NCBI GenBank assembly: GCA_001464165.1
Contig: LNEX01000055.1
Coordinates: 1-18,055 of the forward strand
DNA length: 18,055 bases
Reading direction: 5' to 3'
DNA from: a bacterium Ga0077546
GTDB lineage: Bacteria; Cyanobacteriota; Vampirovibrionia; Obscuribacterales; Obscuribacteraceae
Part shown: piece after piece, positions 13,625 to 18,055 of the stretch
Layout: every line of letters starts with the position of its first letter
Numbering within the stretch: the first letter of the stretch is position 1
Notes under the pieces: model-generated
The model's database searches: none
Told to the model about the DNA's origin: nothing
Seen by the model: the letters and a program-made list of their open reading frames with translations, nothing else
Made by a program: the position numbers and the translations under genes

Positions 13625-13831
13625 ATGCAATTCTCACAATTTCTACACTCAGTAATGATCGGGCTAGACGCTACTCTATTGGCGCTCTTAATTAGCTCGA
13701 TACTCTGTTATCTGGCTTTCGGTCAGAGATTCTTTGACATCGTCAAACACCTCTTAAACTGTGACGACGATGACGATGACGGTCCCAGTGGTGGAAAACT
13801 GCAACCGGTAACGGTGTCAGTTCGATTTTGA
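13625..13831 (+). CDS. 68-aa membrane protein with Asp6 run
   Basis: 68 aa with AAGG 7 nt before the ATG. Residues ~10-34 form a membrane helix (MIGLDATLLALLISSILCYL). Then comes an amphipathic segment (RFFDIVKHLLNC), six consecutive Asp (CDDDDDDG) and a Gly/Val tail. The acidic run could bind cations or a basic partner. The encoding GAC/GAT repeat is a small tandem tract. Third of the small membrane-protein genes and followed by two stem-loops, the second an intrinsic terminator. Confidence 0.7.
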   Translation: MQFSQFLHSVMIGLDATLLALLISSILCYLAFGQRFFDIVKHLLNCDDDDDDGPSGGKLQPVTVSVRF

Positions 13832-13839
13832 AAAGATTG

Positions 13840-13921
13840 GGAGATGCTTACTGCAAAAAGTTAGCGTCTCCTCAACTTTCTAATAACACAACCGATTTCG
13901 GCTAGAAGCCACCGGCTTTTT
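13840..13921 (+). terminator. Stem-loop plus intrinsic terminator
   Basis: GGAGATGC (13840-13847) pairs with GCGTCTCC (13864-13871), 8 bp with one G-U. Then AAGCC-ACC-GGCTT (13906-13918) runs into five T (13917-13921). The second hairpin is a good terminator for the small membrane-protein block. Unlike the convergent junctions it has no GACCGGTC behind it. Confidence 0.65.
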
Positions 13922-13973
13922 CTTACACAATCAATTCCCCCAAACTCTTTCACAAAGAGCTGGGCTAGTCCAC

Positions 13974-14081
13974 ATGCTTGACCGGCATCTGGGCGGAGTG
14001 CGCGTCGCAAGACAGGGGAGCCTTCAGGTCACCTCAGCCATGGGGCTATTTTCGATCATAAACCTTTTGATAAGACAGTGA
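13974..14081 (+). CDS. Possible 35-aa leader ORF overlapping the TIR gene start
   Basis: The ATG at 13974 opens 35 codons (MLDRHLGGVRVARQGSLQ, then VTSAMGLFSIINLLIRQ) ending in TGA at 14079-14081, which overlaps the GTG start of the TIR gene (GTGA). The TIR start has no clear ribosome site, so translational coupling is plausible. A CTCTTT-CAC-AAAGAG hairpin (13945-13959 region) lies just upstream and could control access. The peptide has no known motif. Confidence 0.35.
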   Translation: MLDRHLGGVRVARQGSLQVTSAMGLFSIINLLIRQ

Positions 14082-14434
14082 AAACTATGAACCACACAAA
14101 ATTGGTTGTTCTCTATTGCGGTAGCGACGCCGAAAAGGGCATCGTTAAAGACGTCATAACACACCTGCGCATAATGGTGCGAACCATGGGTGACACGCCA
14201 GTTAAACTGGAACTTACAGACATCGAGTCACGGGACTTCCAGCTCGATACCAACCAGATTAAGGCATATCAGCAGGAGCGCGCATTCATAATAGTTTTGC
14301 TGACACCACAGTTCCTGCTTAACGATAAAGTGACGGGCGATGGTATGACAGCATTGCTGAAAATCACCCAAGATGTCTCTGGTCGAAGCTGTACTGGTTT
14401 CCAAGCAACACCCATGATGAGTACAAGCCTCTGA
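14078..14434 (+). CDS. First half of a tandem TIR gene, truncated by frameshift
   Basis: 118 aa from a GTG. KLVVLYCGSDAE (strand A), the helix IVKDVITHLRIMV, LELTDIESRDFQL, and AFIIVLLTPQFLLND line up with LAIFVSDSDRK...SYSPWSIPAGANW...FMVIILSASAIADD of the downstream TIR domain, so this is a diverged TIR fold. After ALLKITQD the frame degenerates (VSGRSCTGF...) and stops. The lost continuation is visible in the other frame from ~14371: CLWSKLYWFPSNTHDEYKPL and onward into the next ORF, where CLW matches CMW of the second domain. The strand expected just before CLW (like VLFVLIS) is absent, so a deletion of 3n+1 nt is the likely cause. Confidence 0.65.
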   Translation: MKTMNHTKLVVLYCGSDAEKGIVKDVITHLRIMVRTMGDTPVKLELTDIESRDFQLDTNQIKAYQQERAFIIVLLTPQFLLNDKVTGDGMTALLKITQDVSGRSCTGFQATPMMSTSL

Positions 14435-14481
14435 CTAAGTGTGGGAATGTCGATGAGGCCTGCTCCAAAGCTGCCGGTGTC

Positions 14482-15234
14482 ATGCGTAATTCTCTAAAGG
14501 CGATGGTAGCCAAGCAATCCACAGCAGCGAAAGCAAGCAACGAAATCGATGGGCAGCAGCAACCGGTTTCAGATACGAGCCGTGAATCGGAACCTGACCA
14601 ATCTGACGATGCTGAGAAATCAGCTGGCGCGCGACCTCCAGCAATAGAAGATACGAAGATTCCACCCTTGGCCATCTTCGTATCTGACAGCGACCGCAAA
14701 GAAGTTGAGGACGCATTGGCACCAGTTCTCACAAAGCTTATGCGGGCGCGCAATGTGCGCTCCTATTCACCATGGAGTATTCCAGCTGGTGCCAATTGGA
14801 AGCGACAACGCCAACTCGCTAAGCATGCACCATTTATGGTGATTATCCTGTCCGCCAGCGCAATAGCTGACGATGATATCTTCAACCTGATAGAGAACAT
14901 CGCAGCAGATCAAAAGGTTCTCTTCGTGCTTATAAGCTCCTGCATGTGGCAGGTGCTTGCGCTCGAGGGCATTGACTACAAAATGCTTCCAGACACCAAC
15001 AAAGAGGTTGTAACGGTCAATTCAATCAACCGGCCTGATCAAGCCTGGCAGCAAGTTTCCGCGGCCTTGCTAAACTTCTTCACAACTCGCCTGGCAACTG
15101 AAACGACTGAACTGACTCAAGCTGAAATCGAGATACAAACTAGTTTCAAAGCCGCCGACCAAGCCGCACAAAAACGAGCACACCGTAGCACAGAGCCTGA
15201 TTACGATATGGTCACAGCTTATTGGAATAAGTAA
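14482..15234 (+). CDS. TIR-domain protein, second half of the broken gene
   Basis: 250 aa from an ATG without a clear ribosome site. Its frame is open upstream to 14329 and encodes the missing end of the first TIR domain, so this start may be artificial. Residues ~15-58 are a polar, disordered linker. Residues ~62-200 form a TIR domain: LAIFVSDSDRKEVEDALAPV, YSPWSIPAGANW, FMVIILSASAIADDDI, KVLFVLISSCMWQVLAL, then an AWQQVSAALLNFF helix. TIRs of this type are effectors in bacterial signalling or defence, often cleaving NAD+. The helix that usually holds the catalytic Glu reads NWKRQRQLAKHA without any acidic residue, so activity is doubtful. The tail is charged and helical. Confidence 0.7.
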   Translation: MRNSLKAMVAKQSTAAKASNEIDGQQQPVSDTSRESEPDQSDDAEKSAGARPPAIEDTKIPPLAIFVSDSDRKEVEDALAPVLTKLMRARNVRSYSPWSIPAGANWKRQRQLAKHAPFMVIILSASAIADDDIFNLIENIAADQKVLFVLISSCMWQVLALEGIDYKMLPDTNKEVVTVNSINRPDQAWQQVSAALLNFFTTRLATETTELTQAEIEIQTSFKAADQAAQKRAHRSTEPDYDMVTAYWNK

Positions 15235-15284
15235 GCAAGAGCGCAGCCAATTGATAGACTGTAGATTACTTTGCGTATAAAAGC

Positions 15285-15306
15285 GGACGACCTCGTCCCT
15301 TTTTTT
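15285..15306 (+). terminator. Intrinsic terminator, convergent junction 3
   Basis: GGACG-ACCT-CGTCC (5 bp, 4-nt loop) is followed by C and seven T (15300-15306). It ends the TIR transcript and is followed by GACCGGTC 25 nt after the stem. Confidence 0.8.
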
Positions 15307-15323
15307 CTTAAGGTCAAATAGTC

Positions 15324-15331
15324 GACCGGTC
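15324..15331. other. GACCGGTC palindrome, junction 3
   Basis: Third exact copy, context AATAGTC-GACCGGTC-AGTT, between the TIR gene and the minus-strand TPR gene that converge here. A GCATAA-GTAA-TTATGC hairpin (15441-15456) spans the stop of the minus-strand gene. Confidence 0.7.
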
Positions 15332-15450
15332 AGTTAGTCCTTGTATGAAGCACTCAGTTGGAACTTCAGCGATTAAGCTTCGAGCCGAGGAAGAAGAAGA
15401 AGAAGTAACAACAGCTATAGCTATTTTGCTAGGGCAAATCGCATAAGTAA

Positions 15451-16035
15451 TTATGCTTTCAATCTAAAGCCAATCTCAATCTCAAGCCAGTAACGATTTT
15501 CACTCACTCGATAAGACTTCTCAAAATCGACATCGTGACGATGCTGTTCCACTTGATTGACAATGACATTAGTAACACGACTTTCTTTTTGTCGACCGCG
15601 CTTACTCTCGGTAATTGCCAACGCTCGTTGATAAAGGATGCCAGCCTCTTCATATTTGCCACCACATGCAAGCACCGCGGCCAAATTGTTCAGGCTCGCT
15701 GCTAAGTTTGCATGATTGGGGCAAAGTTCAGACTCTCTAATTGCTAGGGCGCGCCGATAGAGCGACTCAGCAGCGGAAAGATTGCCGCGATCGGCATAGA
15801 GTTGGGCCAAATTATTGAGACTAATGACAACACTATCTTTATTGAAACTAAGTTTATTTGCTGACCGCAGGCCAGCCTTGAAACAACTTTCCGCCTCTCT
15901 ATATTGATGACTCTCAAAAGCCTTTAGACCTTGTGCCTCATTCGACTGCCATTCAAAAAAAATTGCCCCATAACAAATTGCAGAAACACCGACAATCATT
16001 GCTAAACAAGATACAGGCTCAAACTTAGTATCCAT
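15451..16035 (-). CDS. Membrane-anchored TPR protein (kinesin-light-chain type)
   Basis: 194 aa. Residues ~8-28 (VSCLAMIVGVSAICYGAIFF) form an N-terminal membrane anchor. Then come about three TPR units: AFESHQYREAESCFKAGL, SLNNLAQLYADRGNLSAAES followed by LYRRALAIRE, and SLNNLAAVLACGGKYEEAGI followed by LYQRALAITE. The 'LNNLA.LY...G....AE.LY.RAL.I.E' form is the kinesin-light-chain TPR subtype, a protein-binding scaffold. The C-terminus (ENRYWLEIEIGFRLKA) is strand-like. It lies 21 nt downstream of the secreted-protein gene and probably shares its transcript. The ribosome site is weak. Confidence 0.75.
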   Translation of the reverse strand: MDTKFEPVSCLAMIVGVSAICYGAIFFEWQSNEAQGLKAFESHQYREAESCFKAGLRSANKLSFNKDSVVISLNNLAQLYADRGNLSAAESLYRRALAIRESELCPNHANLAASLNNLAAVLACGGKYEEAGILYQRALAITESKRGRQKESRVTNVIVNQVEQHRHDVDFEKSYRVSENRYWLEIEIGFRLKA

Positions 16036-16056
16036 TTGGGTTCTGCCACTCCAGAC

Positions 16057-16605
16057 TCAATAGCTCGTGACCTGAACAACACGCCCACTCACCGATTGGG
16101 TTGTTCGGGAAGAGCTATTCACCGCTGGCTTGACGGTGGCAGCTATATTGGAATGATAACCAGAATTATTGCTATCGTATGAAAGACAAGCTCCAGTTGA
16201 ATTAACAGCTGTCGTTAAATTAACGGCTTTATCTGAAGCAGTCGTAGTGCTAGAGACACTGAAATAACTCGCATTATCTGACTTGCTCAGCTCGTCCGGA
16301 GAGTGCTTATTTAAACGCACCACACTAGCTACCACATTAGGCTTTTGATAGTGAAATGGCTTTCGCGCATGAGAAGCTACTGCCGACTTACTAGCACGAG
16401 TCAATATTATTGGTGTCCAGTTGAAGTTCTTAGAATTAGGATACTTCGCAACAATTTCAGACTGCCAATTGTAGTTGTAAGTGCGGGAAACTTTCACCGA
16501 CTCTCGGACATTAGTCTTACCGGTGGCTTGAGCATCACTGCAATTGAGGCAAACAGCAACTAAAGCTGCAACTAACGATGTTGAAATTAAATCGATTGAT
16601 CTCAT
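16057..16605 (-). CDS. Secreted Ser/Thr/Asn-rich hypothetical protein
   Basis: 182 aa. Residues 1-27 are a signal peptide: MRSIDLISTSLVAALVAVCL then NCSDAQA, with a plausible signal-peptidase-I site after AQA. The Cys at 19 does not make a convincing lipobox. The mature part is rich in Ser, Thr, Asn, Val and Lys, largely low complexity, with aromatic patches (YNYNWQSEIV, NFNWTPIIL, PFHYQKPN) and a strand-like end (GRVVQVTSY). An exported wall, adhesion or matrix protein is possible, but no domain is recognised. It is the first gene of a two-gene unit with a TPR protein, under the conserved promoter-like motif at 16695-16728. Confidence 0.7.
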   Translation of the reverse strand: MRSIDLISTSLVAALVAVCLNCSDAQATGKTNVRESVKVSRTYNYNWQSEIVAKYPNSKNFNWTPIILTRASKSAVASHARKPFHYQKPNVVASVVRLNKHSPDELSKSDNASYFSVSSTTTASDKAVNLTTAVNSTGACLSYDSNNSGYHSNIAATVKPAVNSSSRTTQSVSGRVVQVTSY

Positions 16606-16694
16606 TACTTAGACTCGCGCAATCATTGGTGGCAAGCTAAACCAGCTTTGTAGAAGATTTACTCCTGTACCAACCTTGATCCAGCCTAGCGACA

Positions 16695-16728
16695 AGACTA
16701 CGCAAAGAGATGTGACAAATACATACCT
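16695..16728 (-). promoter_or_regulatory. Shared promoter-like motif, copy 2
   Basis: The minus strand reads AGGTATGTATTTGTCACA (16728-16711), identical over 18 nt to copy 1. A -10-like TAGTCT (16700-16695) follows TTGTCA after 12 nt. Predicted leader to the ATG at 16605 is ~80 nt. Confidence 0.6.
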
Positions 16729-16791
16729 AAACTGAAACTGCATAAAAAACCGTTATTTTTAAATGTAAAAAGCTATAGAACAAGGAACCAT

Positions 16792-17916
16792 TCAGATGGC
16801 CATAAAAACTCCCGGCTGGTAAGGCACTACTGGAGATTTCGTATTACCTTCCTGTCTTTTCAATGCAAGTTGACAAACGTTGAGCTGGTGCTGGGCCTCA
16901 AAGCTGAGCGAATTCAAGGCCAAGGCTGACTCAGCGTCACCAAGAGCAGTGCGGTAGAGAGCCAAACCAAAGGCTGCCTTGCTGCGCTCGAGATAAGCTT
17001 GAATGCTAGGTCTACGCGCAATGATGAAGTCTAAGTCACGCATGGCTTGAACAAAATCACCGAGCCTAGAGTTAGCTTCAGCCCTAAGTAATCTAGCATC
17101 AATACTATCGCAGATTCTCAGGCCACCATTTTCAGTACTAGATTCAACTGATAGAATCCCGTACTCATCATCGACAATTCGTGTCAGATCATCAACGGCC
17201 TTTTCATACTGAGCAGTATGAAACAAGGCAATTGCACGATAATAGAAGGCACTCTTACATGCTTCATTCGAAATCACAATCTCACTTGCCAGTTCAATGG
17301 CATCTTGATACTTCTGCTCACCCACGAGGCAGCGAGTATAAAGAGTACGGGCAAAGTTCATAGCCGCAAGCTCCTGAGGCATAGCATCGATACACTCCTC
17401 AGCAAGACGGTACCTTCCGGCCAAGTAGTGAGTTCTTGCCTCTTCAAATAGCTTCAACGACACTACCGTGCCAAGGTCAGACTCAGCTTCAATAGTTCGA
17501 CCTAGGGCTTGAAGAGCTTGAGCTCTGCCAGCGAAATTTTCAGCGATTGAAGGATCGATAAAATTACCATAGTTGCGCTCGATCGCCTTAGTATAGAGTT
17601 GAATACTTTCTTCAAAACGACCACGAATAAAGCTTATAGAGCCAAGGCAGTGGTAAAGACCCGAGCTATGATAGCTATTGATCATGAGACTAGTTAAAAC
17701 AGTGGCAGCCTCGTCGTAGCGCTCGAGAGCACAAAGTGCCCGCGCCTGCAAAAAGAGAATACGCTTATCGAAAAGAGCAAGGTTTTGCAATTTACAAAGA
17801 TTCTCAAGGCAAGTAGACCAATCGCCATATAAAAGGCCGGCCTCAAGAGATTGTTCGGCAAACCAACTAATTTCTTGATTTACAAGAAGAAGAGAATCAC
17901 CAATGATCACAATCAT
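16792..17916 (-). CDS. TPR-repeat protein, 374 aa
   Basis: 374 aa with no convincing signal peptide. Repeated 34-residue helix pairs run through most of the chain: ILFLQARALCALERYDEAAT, LYHCLGSISFIRGRFEESIQ then LYTKAIE, FAGRAQALQALGRTIEAESD, AFYYRAIALFHTAQYEKAVD, ARLLRAEANSRLGDFVQAMR, and AYLERSKAAFGLALYRTALG. These are canonical TPR motifs (A/G at positions 8 and 20), giving about eight to nine units that form a protein-binding superhelix. The C-terminus is short and Pro-rich (PVVPYQPG). The ATG at 17916 has GAGG only 3 nt upstream, and that GAGGTAG is paired in a leader hairpin. The conserved promoter-like motif lies ~50 nt upstream of the start codon. Confidence 0.8.
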   Translation of the reverse strand: MIVIIGDSLLLVNQEISWFAEQSLEAGLLYGDWSTCLENLCKLQNLALFDKRILFLQARALCALERYDEAATVLTSLMINSYHSSGLYHCLGSISFIRGRFEESIQLYTKAIERNYGNFIDPSIAENFAGRAQALQALGRTIEAESDLGTVVSLKLFEEARTHYLAGRYRLAEECIDAMPQELAAMNFARTLYTRCLVGEQKYQDAIELASEIVISNEACKSAFYYRAIALFHTAQYEKAVDDLTRIVDDEYGILSVESSTENGGLRICDSIDARLLRAEANSRLGDFVQAMRDLDFIIARRPSIQAYLERSKAAFGLALYRTALGDAESALALNSLSFEAQHQLNVCQLALKRQEGNTKSPVVPYQPGVFMAI

Positions 17917-17941
17917 CTACCTCACTTAACTATTGAGGTAG
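17917..17941 (-). promoter_or_regulatory. Leader hairpin covering the ribosome site of the TPR gene
   Basis: On the minus strand CTACCTC (17941-17935) pairs perfectly with GAGGTAG (17923-17917), with an 11-nt loop. GAGGTAG is directly followed by the ATG at 17916 and contains the only Shine-Dalgarno candidate, so the fold would hide it. Seven pairs is modest but fully complementary. Confidence 0.45.
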
Positions 17942-17969
17942 CGCTGAGAAAATCGCCTACCTAGTCAAA

Positions 17970-18003
17970 AATATACTGAATGTTGTGTGACAGATACATA
18001 TCC
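17970..18003 (-). promoter_or_regulatory. Shared promoter-like motif, copy 3
   Basis: The minus strand reads GGATATGTATCTGTCACA (18003-17986), three changes from copies 1 and 2. A -10-like TATATT (17975-17970) follows CTGTCA after exactly 12 nt. Predicted leader to the ATG at 17916 is ~47 nt. The T-C change and the GGTAT/GATAT change define the variable positions of the motif. Confidence 0.6.
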
Positions 18004-18055
18004 AAATTACTCAAAATAGTCTCCCTAGAAAAAATTCACTACAAATATAAGAAGG

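Noticed and set aside
13979..13986. Fourth GACCGGTC-like site (GACCGGCA)
   Set aside because: Last two bases differ, it lies in a tandem rather than convergent region, and it is ~60 nt from the nearest terminator.
14340..14400. Programmed -1 frameshift joining the two TIR halves
   Set aside because: No slippery heptamer or downstream pseudoknot is evident, and domain one appears to have lost a strand, which fits deletion better.
1..18055. Frequent CTAG/ACTAGT tetramers and hexamers
   Set aside because: They look common by eye, but I could not count them reliably and they show no positional pattern.

Overview
The window reads as chromosomal DNA of a moderately AT-rich Gram-negative-type bacterium. 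The best lineage clue is a DUF3598 (calycin-fold) protein, a family concentrated in Cyanobacteria. Together with many TPR and taxonomically narrow hypothetical proteins it suggests a cyanobacterial relative, possibly a non-photosynthetic Melainabacteria/Obscuribacterales-type genome. That placement is inference; there is no rRNA or marker gene here.

Layout. Block 1 (1-2220, + strand): the 3' end of a membrane-protein gene, a 104-aa protein, two paralogous coiled-coil genes each behind a nearly identical ~145-nt leader that folds like a small tRNA, and a two-TM protein. Block 2 (2353-6145, - strand): a 329-aa unknown protein and two paralogous SAM-domain proteins, one ending in a Cys-containing repeat. 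Block 3 (6492-7882, - strand): DUF3598 protein plus a 110-aa unknown. Block 4 (8297-9106, - strand): PuuD-like class-I amidotransferase. Block 5 (9298-10284, + strand): possible small ORFs, a minimal nucleotidyltransferase and a two-TM protein. Block 6 (10598-12217, - strand): purple-acid-phosphatase-like metallophosphoesterase and the internally deleted wreck of an LpxH-like phosphoesterase. Block 7 (12218-15234, + strand): gene-poor decayed DNA, three small membrane proteins, and a tandem TIR gene broken by a frameshift. Block 8 (15451-17916, - strand): a secreted Ser/Thr-rich protein, a TPR membrane protein and a TPR protein.

Three patterns run across blocks. (a) The twin tRNA-like leaders are ~96% identical while their coding sequences share little, so the RNA (or DNA) rather than the protein is conserved. 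(b) All three convergent junctions carry the same composite element: a short GC hairpin, a U-tract, and 24-25 nt further on the palindrome GACCGGTC. (c) Three minus-strand transcription units (DUF3598, secreted/TPR, TPR) share an upstream motif reading ATGTAT(T/C)TGTCACA, exactly 12 nt from a TANNNT -10-like box, which suggests a common promoter class or regulon. No transposase, CRISPR array, rRNA or canonical tRNA was seen.
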